A stretch of DNA of 64,000 nucleotides, from NCBI GenBank assembly GCA_005223045.1, contig NJBM01000003.1:124001-188000 (forward strand). The letters run 5' to 3'. The notes beneath the pieces are model-generated. The model ran no database searches. It was not told where the DNA came from and was given only the letters and a program-made list of their open reading frames with translations. The stretch's first letter is position 1. Every line of letters begins with the position of its first letter. Both the position numbers and the translations under genes were made by a program. The DNA comes from Planctomycetes bacterium B3_Pla. Lineage in GTDB: Bacteria; Planctomycetota; Phycisphaerae; Sedimentisphaerales; Anaerobacaceae. This document shows positions 16,757 through 25,855 of the stretch, one piece after another.

Positions 16757-18904
16757 TCAAACCTTGTAGCCTCCGTAATAACCGTAACTGTTTTTCTTTG
16801 AGACATTATTAACAACTACACCAAGGATATGCGCACCAACACTTGACAAACTGGCGCAGGCCCGTCGGCTTGCTTCTCTCGTTGATTTATCTGCCCTTAG
16901 CACCAGAAGCGTTACATCGGAAGTTGCAGCCAGTATCTGGGCATCTGCAACATGTACAACAGGCGGCGAGTCAATGACAATGCGGTCGTACTTTTTAGCC
17001 AGGTCCTTCAATAGTGTGGTAAAGGATTTGCTGTTTAGAACTTCCGACGCATTGATTAGCTGCTCCCCGCACGGTAGCAGGTCCAGATCTTTGATGTCCG
17101 TCTTCTCGGCAATATCTTCTAATGTAGCTCTCCTTGAAAGCAGGGATGCGAGTCCCTTACTTCCGTTCACTTCAAAGACGTCCACGTCAAAAACAAGATG
17201 TTGCACAGGATTCCGGAAATCGGCATCCAGGATGAGCGTCTTTTCGCCGGCTTGTGCCATTGAAATGGCAAGGTTGCTAACCATGGTAGTTTTGCCCTCG
17301 GCCGACTCCGGAGATGTGACAAGTATGGTTTTTGCCTTGCCGTTGGGTACACCCAGAAATATAGCCGTACGTATCGTCTTATAGGCCTCTGCAGCAGGCG
17401 AATCAGGATCAAGGTGGACTTTCTGACCTCTGGCCCTTCCGCTTCGCTCCCCGAGCATCGCTGGTACGGCTCCCAAAACCGGCATCCTAAGGAGGGCCGA
17501 TATCTCGTCACCGGATCGTAAAGTCTGGTCCATCCAGTCACGAGCAAGCGCCAAACCGCCGCCCAGCATCAGACCCGCCAGAAGCGCCGTGGCCATATAC
17601 CTGGTCTTCTGGGGTTCAGAAGGGGCATTTGCCGGTCGTGCAAGCTCAAGGACGCTTATGTTTAGTGCCCCGGTCTCTTCTGTCACATCGAGTTCCTTAA
17701 TCCTTTCGTTGAGAATGTCGCAGAGTTTTTTTGTCTGTTCCCAGTCCGACTGTAACATCGTGTATTCAGCGACCTGCTCATTGAGACTGAGTGCCTGCTG
17801 ACGTTGTTCATCATAGTACCTGGCTATTTCATTCTCTTTCTCTCGGGCGTTGAGATACTGCTGTTCTGCCACCGCCAGTTGGGTCTGTGCAAATTTGGTA
17901 TCCTGTTCGGCTATCTTGGATTTTGTCCGGAGTATCTCAGCCTCAAGTGCAGTGATAGCAGGAAATTCCCTGGTGACCCACTGCAACCGGTCAGAGAGGC
18001 GGAGCTGCAATTGCTCCAGCCTGGTCTCCAGCGCGGCTTTCTCGCCGTTTGTCCCGTAGGGTCCTGTGGCCCGTTGTGCTTCAATGAATTGGCTGAGTTT
18101 GGCCGGATCACTGACCATAGCCTTCATGGATTCATAAGTATGTCTGGCCTCGACAGTTGCAAGCTGTGCTTCCGTCAAGACCGATGAGAGTCTCGCAAGC
18201 CGCTCGGTTACGACGTTGCCCCGCTCTCCCTCCAGAGCCAGTGCTTCATTTGCCTTCTTGAAATCCGTCATCGTCTTGAGCTTCTCGGAAAGCTCTTGAG
18301 TACGTTTGGTCTTTTCGCTTTGGATTATTTTGAGGACCTCGGCTGATGTGTTGCGCTTGCGGCTTACATAATGCGCTTTGTAGGAGTCCACGGCGGCATT
18401 TACTATTTCAACCGCTTCATCAGGATAAGGTGAGCTGAAGGATACGCTGATAATGTCATCTCTTTTTCCCACGCTGACATCCAGACCGCTTCTCAAGACT
18501 CCTATTGGATTACCCGCTCCTGTGAATGTTTGCATTTGCCTTGCATTGTGGTCATTAAGTACTGCGGTGAGAATTGGCGTCGATTTGAGCAATGCAGCCT
18601 GATTGTACAAATAATTCTTGGACTGAGTCAGCACGCCCTGCTCGGTCTCGGTGATGATCTTCGGTCCGCTCTGCTCCACAAATATCTTGGAGGTGCTTTT
18701 ATAAACGGGAGTGATCGTAGTAACGTAAACTGCCGCCGCCGCAAGGGATACAAATGTCGTAAGCAAGACAATTCCTCGGCTGCGCCATATAATCCGGATC
18801 AGGCTTTCAGGCATAAATCCGGATGTCGGTGGGGTATTCGCAATTGAGCGAGCAACTCCAACCATCTTCAAATCCGTGTTCTTGTCTGTCATATCACTCG
18901 TCAT
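16757..18904 (-). CDS. Wzz-domain BY-kinase (polysaccharide co-polymerase/autokinase)
   Basis: This is a 715-residue chain-length regulator fused to a bacterial tyrosine kinase. The N-terminus carries a membrane helix (about 43-63) and a Wzz domain. A long periplasmic coiled coil (about 180-410) follows, then a second helix (LLAGLMLGGGLALA, around 430-445) and the cytoplasmic kinase. Walker A is SPESAEGKTT around 531-540, the Walker A' motif is LILDADFRNP, and Walker B is IVIDSPP. The C-terminus ends in a tyrosine cluster, SYGYYGGYKV, the autophosphorylation site of the family. Cycling of that tail regulates polymer length and export together with the Wza-like protein just upstream. It is separated from that gene by only 21 bases. 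Confidence 0.9.
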   Translation of the reverse strand: MTSDMTDKNTDLKMVGVARSIANTPPTSGFMPESLIRIIWRSRGIVLLTTFVSLAAAAVYVTTITPVYKSTSKIFVEQSGPKIITETEQGVLTQSKNYLYNQAALLKSTPILTAVLNDHNARQMQTFTGAGNPIGVLRSGLDVSVGKRDDIISVSFSSPYPDEAVEIVNAAVDSYKAHYVSRKRNTSAEVLKIIQSEKTKRTQELSEKLKTMTDFKKANEALALEGERGNVVTERLARLSSVLTEAQLATVEARHTYESMKAMVSDPAKLSQFIEAQRATGPYGTNGEKAALETRLEQLQLRLSDRLQWVTREFPAITALEAEILRTKSKIAEQDTKFAQTQLAVAEQQYLNAREKENEIARYYDEQRQQALSLNEQVAEYTMLQSDWEQTKKLCDILNERIKELDVTEETGALNISVLELARPANAPSEPQKTRYMATALLAGLMLGGGLALARDWMDQTLRSGDEISALLRMPVLGAVPAMLGERSGRARGQKVHLDPDSPAAEAYKTIRTAIFLGVPNGKAKTILVTSPESAEGKTTMVSNLAISMAQAGEKTLILDADFRNPVQHLVFDVDVFEVNGSKGLASLLSRRATLEDIAEKTDIKDLDLLPCGEQLINASEVLNSKSFTTLLKDLAKKYDRIVIDSPPVVHVADAQILAATSDVTLLVLRADKSTREASRRACASLSSVGAHILGVVVNNVSKKNSYGYYGGYKV

Positions 18905-18925
18905 TATTTCAGTTTTTGCATAATG

Positions 18926-19747
18926 CTAATAATCACCAAGATCTTCCAAGCGCAGGTACGTGCCAATATTGATCCTGAATATCCCGCTTAAAAATGCGTT
19001 TGATCTGGTCCTGGGCGTATGCTCGACAGCGACAATATCACCGGGCTTTATATGTGTTGCCATGGCATTTGTTAGCTGCTCGCCATCCGCTATTTGGAAT
19101 ATTGCGTTTACAATCTCGCCGTCCGGCTTGAGCCGGTAAACCATCGCATAACGTGGATCCAGGGCCAGGTTCAATCCGCCCGCGAATCCTATTGCCTGCA
19201 TGAGGTTGTACTGCATGTTGGATGGATATGGGAAACTGCCGGGGCTACCGACCAGCCCTATGACTGTAAAGGGCGACTGCTCCATCTCTTCGATGAGCCT
19301 GATAAAGACAGAGGGTCGGGTAACTGCATACTTAGGATAATACGCGTCAATTACGGCTGATTCTACCTGGGCCAGAGTCTTTCCCGCCGCCTCGATTTCT
19401 CCGACTACCGGAAGTGAAATGGTTCCGCCTTCACTGACCCGGCAAATATATGGGGCGGCTATTTCGCTGCTGGCGGGTTCTTCGGTTGTGACCACCTGCA
19501 ACATAGCCGGCATGGTTAGTTCCAGAGCTTCACCGGCAAGGATACGGTGGACTGCGAGGCCTGTTTGGAATTTTCCAGGTAGAGGTCCGGCATTGTTAAA
19601 CTCAGCCAGTTGCTTTGCCGAAGACGGGCTGACCTCATCGCTGCAGCCGGAAGTGCAGACACTCACCAACATAACGGCAAGGAGTTTCAACATAAAACGC
19701 CTGCGCACTGTGCGCAAGCAGAGATAACTGCTCTTCACGAAGTTCAC
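18926..19747 (-). CDS. Wza-like polysaccharide export lipoprotein (OPX)
   Basis: This 273-residue protein is the outer-membrane/periplasmic export component. It has a basic N-terminus, a hydrophobic segment and a lipobox-like VSVCTSGC, so it should be lipidated at the Cys near residue 35. A poly-export domain follows (ICRVSEGGTISLPVVGEIEA, then KTLAQVESAVIDAYYPKY) and then an SLBB-type domain (FTVIGLVGSPGSFPYPSN). I used the GTG at 19747 because GGAGG lies 10 bases upstream; an internal ATG at 19693 would begin at the signal hydrophobic core. It is the first gene of the exopolysaccharide cluster. The family forms the channel through which the polymer leaves the cell. Confidence 0.85.
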   Translation of the reverse strand: MNFVKSSYLCLRTVRRRFMLKLLAVMLVSVCTSGCSDEVSPSSAKQLAEFNNAGPLPGKFQTGLAVHRILAGEALELTMPAMLQVVTTEEPASSEIAAPYICRVSEGGTISLPVVGEIEAAGKTLAQVESAVIDAYYPKYAVTRPSVFIRLIEEMEQSPFTVIGLVGSPGSFPYPSNMQYNLMQAIGFAGGLNLALDPRYAMVYRLKPDGEIVNAIFQIADGEQLTNAMATHIKPGDIVAVEHTPRTRSNAFLSGIFRINIGTYLRLEDLGDY

Positions 19748-19862
19748 TTTTTGGTTTCCTCCCTGGAATCATAAACGTCGAGAACCGCCTTCCTCATGCG
19801 GAACTACGCTTTGAACCTGTCAAACGTCAAAGATTCTATCCATAGAGATCCAAATGGTAATA

Positions 19863-19880
19863 AGTCAGTGTACTCTGACT
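19863..19880. promoter_or_regulatory. Inverted repeat in the eps leader
   Basis: AGTCAG-TGTACT-CTGACT forms a short dyad with six-base arms about 115 bases upstream of the export lipoprotein start. It could be an operator for a dimeric regulator or a small RNA stem. No regulator gene is present in the window, so the binding partner is unknown. Confidence 0.35.
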
Positions 19881-20170
19881 AGTCATCCACAACTTGATTT
19901 TCCGTGTTTATCTTCTCCTGTACTATCTTGTTGCCAGACTCTGTGGCTATCCAGTGGCGACCGCACTCGTTCGCTCGTTTCAAATTTGCTCACTTAAGTC
20001 CCACAACTGACCGTCGGCCCCACTCTAAGGATTCACCTAAAAGTCTCGGTGAAGGCCAGTGTCCACATCCGGAGTTCGCGGCACATACAGGAAAACCCTC
20101 ATTCAACGACTCAATCAAGCCGTTAAAGCGCTTCCTTGCACCTTGGAGATAGAAGGCAAGTCACCCACCT

Positions 20171-20192
20171 GAGATCATGCAGCCACGATCTC
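20171..20192 (-). promoter_or_regulatory. Hairpin early in the eps leader RNA
   Basis: On the minus strand GAGATCGTG-GCTG-CATGATCTC makes a 9-bp stem (one G-U pair) with a four-base loop. It would begin roughly 24 bases after the predicted transcription start. No U-run follows, so it is not an intrinsic terminator; a 5' stabilising stem or part of an attenuator is more likely. Confidence 0.45.
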
Positions 20193-20222
20193 CCCTGTTC
20201 CCGACACAATCGTAATTCTGCT

Positions 20223-20251
20223 ATAATACATGATTATCTTACCCCTGTCAA
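20223..20251 (-). promoter_or_regulatory. Sigma-70-type promoter for exopolysaccharide cluster
   Basis: On the minus strand TTGACA (20251-20246), a 17-base spacer and TATTAT (20228-20223) form a near-consensus housekeeping promoter reading toward the export lipoprotein gene. Transcription would start near 20216, giving a leader of about 470 bases before the GTG at 19747. Confidence 0.6.
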
Positions 20252-20684
20252 GGTATTTGTATCAAGAATTCAGGGCAAACGCATCTAAAATTGCTGAATT
20301 TGGGCCGTTTTTGCCGATGTCTCCTATGTCAGGTCAAAACAATTGCATAGCAGGCCAAGGATGGCAAAGCCAGTCTCGGAGCATTTCGCAGAGCTGGCGT
20401 AGTAGATTAAATGAAAGAACGGCCTTCATGCTGTGATGGCAACCCAAAGTGAGCTTCGAAGAGCTCGTTGCTATAATGATCAACGCCGACCTGGAACTGG
20501 CCGGAAAAGAGCGCCTTATTGCGGAAAATGACTCACGCTCGAAGAGTTAGACAACGGACTTGGCAAAAGAACGCACGGTTGTCGCCGGCAGAGCACGATT
20601 TTCGGGAAGACGTTTCAAGCAGGATTTGACAAACCCGCGAACACTCTCGTACCACCCGATTGCCATAGGCCCGGCAAAGCAAAC

Positions 20685-20713
20685 TTGACGCGGATGTTCC
20701 TTCTCTTTATTAT
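20685..20713 (+). promoter_or_regulatory. Sigma-70-type promoter for topoisomerase VI operon
   Basis: TTGACG (20685-20690), a 17-base spacer and TATTAT (20708-20713) match the housekeeping consensus well and face the topoisomerase VI B gene. The predicted leader is about 90 bases. Its presence shows the pair can be expressed independently of the exopolysaccharide genes. Confidence 0.65.
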
Positions 20714-20811
20714 CTGTCGCTGGTAAGGGGCAGGTCTCCACATGTCCGGAGTACGGCGTGCGGTTATGTCGTCAGGCCCAGCCCCCCATATATGACGAAG
20801 GAGCCGAGCCT

Positions 20812-22518
20812 ATGGGAAAGGCCAGCAAGAAGCGGGCGAAGTCGAAGACCAAAACTGCCGGGAAGGCAGCCGGCAAGAAACCCAGCGCCTCCAAGCAGAC
20901 CAGGCCCAAGGCGGCAAAAAAGGCAACCAGCAAGCCAGTTGAAGACGCGCCAAAGAAGAAGCTTGTTCGTCATTCCACGGCAGAAGAAATGGCCCAGCGA
21001 CAGCGAGAAATCTCGGTCGCCGAGTTTTTCACGAAGAACCGCCATCTTCTTGGTTTCGATAATCCTCGCAAGGCCCTGCTGACGACCATCAAGGAGGGAG
21101 TCGACAATTCCCTGGATGCATGTGAGGAAGCCGGGATACTGCCGGAGGTGAAGGTGGCCATCGCCCCAAGCAAGGAGGAAGATCGCTTTCGCGTGACCAT
21201 TGAAGACAACGGGCCGGGCATACTCAAGAAGCAGATACCCAAGATTTTCGCAAAGCTTCTTTACGGATCGAAGTTTCACCGGCTCAAGATGTCCCGGGGC
21301 CAGCAGGGAATAGGCATATCCGCTGCCGGCATGTACGGCCAGCTCACGACGGGCAAGCCTGTGTCAATTACGTCGAAGACCTCGCGAAGCAAGCCCGCAC
21401 ATCATTACAAGCTCGAGATCGATACCAAGAAGAACGAGCCGCGCATCATCGCCGATGAAACGGTGGAGTGGCCCGTCCAAAGAGGCACTAAGGTCGAGAT
21501 AGAGCTAGAAGCGAAGTTCCAGAAGGGCCGTCAGTCGGTGGAGGAATATCTCGAACAGACTGCTATTGCCAACCCTCACGTTTCCCTTCAGTTCGTAACG
21601 CCGAACGGCGATGCAAAGACGTACAAACGCGCATCCAAAGAGCTGCCAGCTCAAACCAGGGAGATCAAGCCGCATCCCTACGGCGTGGAGCTGGGTGTGC
21701 TCATCAAGATGCTCCACGACACCAAGGCACGAACTCTTCAGTCATTTCTCCATTCTGAGTTTTCCCGTGTCAGCAGCCGGGTAGCCAAAAGGATCTGCGA
21801 GACGGCAAAGGTATCTGAGCGATCCCGACCGACGCGCATTGCCCGGCAGGAGGCCGACAACCTGTTCAAAGCTATCAACCAGACAAAGATCATGAACCCG
21901 CGCACGGACTGTCTCAGCCCGATCGGTGAGACGCTGATTCTGACCGGTCTGAAGAAACAGATAGAAGCCGATTTTTACACTTCGGTCACCCGGCCGCCCG
22001 CTGTCTATCGCGGCAATCCCTTCCAGATAGAGGCAGGCCTGGCGTACGGCGGATCCCTGCCGGCCGAAGGGCTTGCCCGCGTGCTGCGCTACGCCAATCG
22101 AGTGCCGTTACTTTACCAGAAGTCCGCATGTGCCATGACACGCTCGGTGCTTAACACTGCCTGGCGCAAGTACGCGCTGTCGCAGTCCGCCGGTGCGCTG
22201 CCGTCCGGCCCGCTTGTGATTGTTGTTCACATGGCCTCGGTCTGGGTCCCCTTTACGTCGGAAAGCAAAGAGGCAGTGGCACATTATCCGGAGATTATCA
22301 AAGAGGTCCGGCTAGCGCTGCAGGAATGCGGCCGGCGTTTGGCGGTATTCATCCGTCGCCGGCGCAAGGTGGCCGACTCGCAGCGCAAGAAGGACTATAT
22401 TCAGCAGTACATCCCCCACATCGCCATCGCGCTGCGGGAAATGTTAGAGCTTTCCGAACGACAGGAGACAACTATGGTCAAACAATTAACGGACGTCCTC
22501 GAAAGGAGCCGCTCATGA
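20812..22518 (+). CDS. top6B: DNA topoisomerase VI subunit B
   Basis: This is the ATPase subunit of a type IIB topoisomerase, which closes on the DNA gate segment and drives strand passage with subunit A. The GHKL motifs are clear: EGVDNSLDA (95-103), IEDNGPGI (130-137) and [14 protein letters not shown] (163-176). The conserved transducer region contains [11 protein letters not shown] took the ATG at 20812 because AAGGAG lies 8 bases upstream; an in-frame start at 20758 would add 18 residues without a ribosome site. The 568 residues are close to archaeal Top6B. The first 50 residues are very rich in Lys and Ala ([21 protein letters not shown]), a basic tail resembling histone H1-like proteins and probably binding DNA. 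The stop overlaps the subunit A start. Confidence 0.93.
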   Translation: MGKASKKRAKSKTKTAGKAAGKKPSASKQTRPKAAKKATSKPVEDAPKKKLVRHSTAEEMAQRQREISVAEFFTKNRHLLGFDNPRKALLTTIKEGVDNSLDACEEAGILPEVKVAIAPSKEEDRFRVTIEDNGPGILKKQIPKIFAKLLYGSKFHRLKMSRGQQGIGISAAGMYGQLTTGKPVSITSKTSRSKPAHHYKLEIDTKKNEPRIIADETVEWPVQRGTKVEIELEAKFQKGRQSVEEYLEQTAIANPHVSLQFVTPNGDAKTYKRASKELPAQTREIKPHPYGVELGVLIKMLHDTKARTLQSFLHSEFSRVSSRVAKRICETAKVSERSRPTRIARQEADNLFKAINQTKIMNPRTDCLSPIGETLILTGLKKQIEADFYTSVTRPPAVYRGNPFQIEAGLAYGGSLPAEGLARVLRYANRVPLLYQKSACAMTRSVLNTAWRKYALSQSAGALPSGPLVIVVHMASVWVPFTSESKEAVAHYPEIIKEVRLALQECGRRLAVFIRRRRKVADSQRKKDYIQQYIPHIAIALREMLELSERQETTMVKQLTDVLERSRS

Positions 22519-23597
22519 GCAAGATCGCCAGCCGGATCAAGGAAAAGGCCACATCGGTTCGCACCAAGATTCAGCGAAGGAGCAAACCGACGCTGTCGTT
22601 CCCCCTGCGTACCCTGAGCAATGTGAAGTACCACCCCAAACGGGGCTTCCTCCAGCTCAAAGGCAAGAAGAAGGTCCGAACGCTCACTGTCGGCACAGTC
22701 AAGACGTTTGCCCAGACGCTGCGGATGATGTCCCAGGCTAAGACCCTGGTCGAAGACGACGAGATCATGACCAAGCGAGAAGCTTACTACGTCTCGAAGA
22801 ACTGGGAGGATGCACGCTTTGATGAGCAGCCGGAGTCGGACACCGTGATCGACGACATCGAAGCACTGTTCGAGGTCAACCGCGAGCAGCTCGGCTTTAT
22901 CCCGGAAGAAAAAGGCGGCGAAGTCGCCGGCAAGCTCATCGTCGTCGACCGTGACTCCGACACCGGCAAGGAGCTGCGCATCGACTGCACGAAATTCGGC
23001 TCGGGCGCGTACTCGATCCCAATCTCCGTAGAGCATCTCAAATTCGAGGCAAAAGCCAAATTCGTTCTCGCCATCGAAACCGCCGGCATGTTCCAGCGTC
23101 TCGTCAAGCACAACTACTGGCGCAAGGCCAACTGCATCCTCGTCTCCATGGGCGGCGTACCGACACGTGCCTGCCGGCGTTTCATCCGCCGGCTCTCCGA
23201 CGAGTTGAAGCTGCCGGTCTATGCGTTCGTTGACTGCGACCCCTACGGCATGTTCAACATTTACCGCACGCTCAAGGTCGGCTCGGGCAACGCCGCTCAT
23301 ATCAACCGTTACTTCTGCGCGCCCAAAGCCCGGTTCCTCGGCGTCACGCCCCAGGACATCGTCGATTATAAACTGCCCACACATCCGCTTAAAGACGTCG
23401 ATATCAAGCGGGCCGGCGACGCTCTCAAGAACGACCCGTTCGTACAGCATTACAAACCGTGGCAAGATGCTATCCGGCAACTGCTCGATATGGGGGTCAG
23501 GGCCGAGCAGCAGGCCTTCGCCGTGCACGACCTCAACTACGTAATCGAGCACTACCTCCCGGAGAAACTCGCCGCCACAAAGAAGTTCCTGCCGTAG
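22515..23597 (+). CDS. top6A: DNA topoisomerase VI subunit A (Spo11-type)
   Basis: This is the DNA-cleaving subunit. The winged-helix active site [14 protein letters not shown] has the tandem tyrosines at residues 91-92; by comparison with Spo11 the second, Tyr92, should attack the phosphodiester. The Toprim metal residues are Glu188 in AIETAGMF and the DxD pair, Asp240 and Asp242, in [20 protein letters not shown]. The ATG at 22515 overlaps the B stop (ATGA) and follows GAAAGGAG, so it is strongly coupled; longer open frames upstream lie inside subunit B. The 360 residues match archaeal Top6A. With subunit B it should relax supercoils and decatenate DNA. All catalytic residues are intact, so the enzyme is probably active. 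Confidence 0.93.
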   Translation: MSKIASRIKEKATSVRTKIQRRSKPTLSFPLRTLSNVKYHPKRGFLQLKGKKKVRTLTVGTVKTFAQTLRMMSQAKTLVEDDEIMTKREAYYVSKNWEDARFDEQPESDTVIDDIEALFEVNREQLGFIPEEKGGEVAGKLIVVDRDSDTGKELRIDCTKFGSGAYSIPISVEHLKFEAKAKFVLAIETAGMFQRLVKHNYWRKANCILVSMGGVPTRACRRFIRRLSDELKLPVYAFVDCDPYGMFNIYRTLKVGSGNAAHINRYFCAPKARFLGVTPQDIVDYKLPTHPLKDVDIKRAGDALKNDPFVQHYKPWQDAIRQLLDMGVRAEQQAFAVHDLNYVIEHYLPEKLAATKKFLP

Positions 23598-23621
23598 CGT
23601 TGTTGTGAGTGTGCCGTAGTA

Positions 23622-23789
23622 AATTGGCTTTGTTTTTCCAAACTCCATTTCGCAGCACGCAATACGCAGTACGAGATAATTGGCTTTGTTTTTCCAAACT
23701 CCATTTCGCAGCACGCAGCACGCAATACGAGATAATTGGCTTTGTTTTTCCAAACTCCATTTTGCAGCACGCAATACGCAGTACGAGAT
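23622..23789. repeat. Tandem array of three 56-bp repeats
   Basis: Three head-to-tail units at 23622-23677, 23678-23733 and 23734-23789. Each starts AATTGGCTTTGTTTTTCCAA, continues ACTCCATTT(C/T)GCAGCACGC and ends TACGAGAT. Units 1 and 3 differ by one base; unit 2 has a few changes in the GCAGCACGC part. No spacers separate them, so this is not a CRISPR array. Translation gives only repeat peptides. Confidence 0.9.
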
Positions 23790-24090
23790 AATTGGCTTTG
23801 TTTTTTATTTTTCAATAACCGCGGAGTTCGCGGAGAACGCTGAGAAGGGTAAATCTGTCTCGGATTTAGAGCTTCCTGTTCGAGTTTCCGGCAAAGGCCG
23901 GCAATTGGCTTTGTTTTTTAGGATGTCCGGATGCGTAATATCTTCATAATCCGTTTTGTCATTGATAGTTACGCTCATTTTAGCTCCTGCAAATTGGCTT
24001 TGTTTTGCACAAGCGTGCCCTGCCAAATGCGCCATACGACATACAACATACGATATACGAGATTGGCTTTGTTTTTTCAAATTAGCCACG
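23790..24090. repeat. Dispersed ATTGGCTTTGTTTT cores
   Basis: Four further copies of the first half of the 56-bp unit occur at about 23791, 23904, 23993 and 24062, each followed by different sequence. Two are preceded by degenerate versions of the TACGAGAT tail, as in GATATACGAGATTGGC. This is the same element breaking up or spreading. Confidence 0.75.
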
Positions 24091-24176
24091 AATTAACACT
24101 AATGGACACGAACAACCACCAAATTAAAGCCATAGATTATCGCTGAATAAAATAGTCAATCGTCAATAGTAAACCT

Positions 24177-24197
24177 GTCCTGAGCAAGGTCGAATGG
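24177..24197. repeat. Short interspersed CCTGAGC...CGAA repeat, copy 1
   Basis: The core CCTGAGCAAGGTCGAATGG is a copy of a short element that recurs at 24391 and 26576. The three share CCTGAGC, four or five variable bases, then CGAA. Similar short elements are common between genes in many bacteria; function unknown. Confidence 0.6.
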
Positions 24198-24390
24198 ATA
24201 ATCAATGACAAAGCCTTTTGCCTTTTTACTTTTCAATTCTCAATTCCAAACTCTTAATTCGATATTCGTTCTCTATCTATCATACGCCCTGCTCCTTGGC
24301 TGTCAAGAGAAATCTCCTTTAGCCACAGAGAAAAGAGAGAAAAAAGAGAATTTTGCTACGGATTGCACTGATTTTTGGGCTACATACGCC

Positions 24391-24410
24391 GTCCTGAGCG
24401 ATGCCGAAGG
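24391..24410. repeat. Short interspersed CCTGAGC...CGAA repeat, copy 2
   Basis: GTCCTGAGCGATGCCGAAGG shares CCTGAGC and CGAAGG with copies 1 and 3 and lies in a gene-free stretch rich in A/G. Confidence 0.6.
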
Positions 24411-24598
24411 AGAGCGCCGAGAACGCAGAGAAATAATCAATTATCAATAATCAGTAATCAATTGGAAGGGCCACTGAATGAGCCGAGCAAATGAAGTAGT
24501 TGGGAACAATCGTACCCGCTAAATTCCCAGAGAAGAAATAGGTATACTGTCCCCCGATATCCCCGATGTCTGCGGCCCAAAGCTCCGCAATATTGTAG

Positions 24599-24616
24599 GG
24601 TGGGCTTTAGCCCACC
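24599..24616. terminator. Palindrome GGTGGGCTTTAGCCCACC next to gene end
   Basis: A perfect 8-bp stem, GGTGGGCT and AGCCCACC, flanks two T's. It starts 9 bases beyond the stop codon of the minus-strand 24625-25587 gene. No U-tract follows, but the strong stem could act as a terminator or RNA 3'-end stabiliser. The same sequence with GA in the centre occurs at 58128-58145, so it is also a dispersed element. Confidence 0.5.
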
Positions 24617-24624
24617 GGCCAAAG

Positions 24625-25587
24625 CTAAACAATCGTTGCACATATTCTATTATAAAGCTTTTTGAACAAGTCCTCCGGTGTATCATATACGATATGATTA
24701 TATTGTCTTGTGTCGAAATGTTCTTTTAATTTCTCAATATCTGCTTTCCTAACAGTAAAAATAACTTCCCTGCCAAGTCCCTTGGCAAAGCCAGCTTCAA
24801 AAAAAACTCCACTTCTCAGTCCAGAAAAATCTGCAATCAGAAATTTAGTACGTTTAATTTCAGCGATTATTTCATCGCAGATTTTTTCGTTGAAATCCTG
24901 CAAGTCGATCCTTACTGGTACATAACCAGCCTCTTTAATTGCCTTCTTGATACCATTTTTATAATAATCGTTCATTGATTCATCGAACCACATCGCAACA
25001 AATGCACGCTTATTTCCAACTTCTTCCTTTTGTAAGTTCTCTACTATCTCCCAGAATTTAGTCGTAAGAAAAAAAACATGCCACTGGTAACCACTGTGAA
25101 CTTGATTAAATCTAATGTATTTTTGCTCAGCCAATTCGTGTAAAAAAGCTTTAGCCCCATCTATATTTGACGTAAAAAGATGTAATCCATCTTTATTATC
25201 CCTCACCATATTCAATTCAATAACATCGAATGGCCGTTCAGATAATCGGCTTAAATTAAGAAGTGCTCTATTAAGAAAATCACTGGCTTTTGTGGGAAAC
25301 GCATCCAAAATATCATCCACAGAAACCAAAGGATAATCACAAACTGTCTTTTCCTTATCTGTCTTATTTTTTAAAGCTATACCGCCAAGACCTTTGAGTC
25401 TCCTTTCATTCAAGATACAAGCTATTTTGAATTTATCTGATTGATCCTTGATATTACAAATAGCATCTAATCCAATTTTATGTAAAATGTATTCTCCGCA
25501 ATAACCGCATCTATAAGTATTCAACTGATGATGTCTTGGCGTATCATAAACATTGCATTCATTATTACAAAAAATACAATTACTCAT
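24625..25587 (-). CDS. Zinc-finger-like protein with nucleoside deoxyribosyltransferase/TIR-like domain
   Basis: This 320-residue protein is not a known named gene. The N-terminus has a CxxC pair at Cys4/Cys7 and another at Cys27/Cys30, likely binding zinc. The C-terminal 130 residues match nucleoside 2-deoxyribosyltransferases and the related TIR-like folds: RAFVAMWFDESMND, then IIAEIKRTKFLIADFSGL, then GVFFEAGFAKGLG with the candidate catalytic Glu. Such domains often act as NAD- or nucleotide-consuming effectors in defence. The middle, about residues 40-190, is unassigned. An SD AAGGAGG precedes the ATG. The gene is much more AT-rich than the topoisomerase and sulfatase genes on either side, which suggests transfer. 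It is followed by a palindrome and flanked by repeats. Confidence 0.7.
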   Translation of the reverse strand: MSNCIFCNNECNVYDTPRHHQLNTYRCGYCGEYILHKIGLDAICNIKDQSDKFKIACILNERRLKGLGGIALKNKTDKEKTVCDYPLVSVDDILDAFPTKASDFLNRALLNLSRLSERPFDVIELNMVRDNKDGLHLFTSNIDGAKAFLHELAEQKYIRFNQVHSGYQWHVFFLTTKFWEIVENLQKEEVGNKRAFVAMWFDESMNDYYKNGIKKAIKEAGYVPVRIDLQDFNEKICDEIIAEIKRTKFLIADFSGLRSGVFFEAGFAKGLGREVIFTVRKADIEKLKEHFDTRQYNHIVYDTPEDLFKKLYNRICATIV

Positions 25588-25855
25588 TCAATGCCTCCTT
25601 ATAGACTAAGAGCGTGTGTGAAGCGCGCATTTTACTTAGAACGTTTACGTATTTATGTCATCTTATTCAGTCCTTTTTACTTTTGTTTATTTACAGCTTC
25701 AGCCTGCTTTTTCTTCTTTGTGCCTTGGGTCTCATTTTGTTTTTCGGTCGACCTACTGCTCATGAACGAAACCTTAAAATATTAAACGTTCCTAATTATT
25801 TCCCAGCCGCTTGGTGATCCGCATCGTAGCGAGCTAAGTCGACTGTAGCTCTTTG

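Larger units (their letters stand above)
19748..20811. other. Divergent intergenic region between eps and topoisomerase VI genes
   Basis: About 1.06 kb with no convincing gene. It holds a minus-strand promoter at 20251-20223, a hairpin at 20192-20171 and an inverted repeat at 19863-19880 in the eps leader, and a plus-strand promoter at 20685-20713 for the topoisomerase genes. A 34-codon frame around 20450-20550 (starting VSFEELVAIMINADLELAG) looks protein-like but has an upstream stop and no good ribosome site, so it may be a remnant of a lost gene. Confidence 0.6.
23598..24624. other. Repeat-rich region downstream of topoisomerase VI
   Basis: No gene was found in this kilobase. It is filled with the 56-bp tandem array, scattered ATTGGCTTTGTTTT cores, AT-rich blocks that look like fragments of widespread interspersed sequences (for example ATTAGCCACGAATTAACAC and GATAATCAATGACAAAG), two CCTGAGC-type repeats and a palindrome next to the next gene. 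Short open frames here are repeat shadows. Confidence 0.7.

Noticed and set aside
20447..20550. 34-codon peptide upstream of the topoisomerase genes
   Set aside because: Protein-like composition but no good start site or homologue recognised; noted only as a possible remnant.
22401..23774. Long open frame on the minus strand opposite topoisomerase VI A
   Set aside because: It mirrors the strong codon pattern of the real gene, has no domain and ends in the repeat array.
23622..23789. CRISPR array
   Set aside because: The units are tandem and contiguous with no variable spacers and no cas genes nearby.
23533..24089. Several small frames reading KTKPI/KNKAN/KQSQ-type peptides
   Set aside because: They are translations of the repeat units, not genes.
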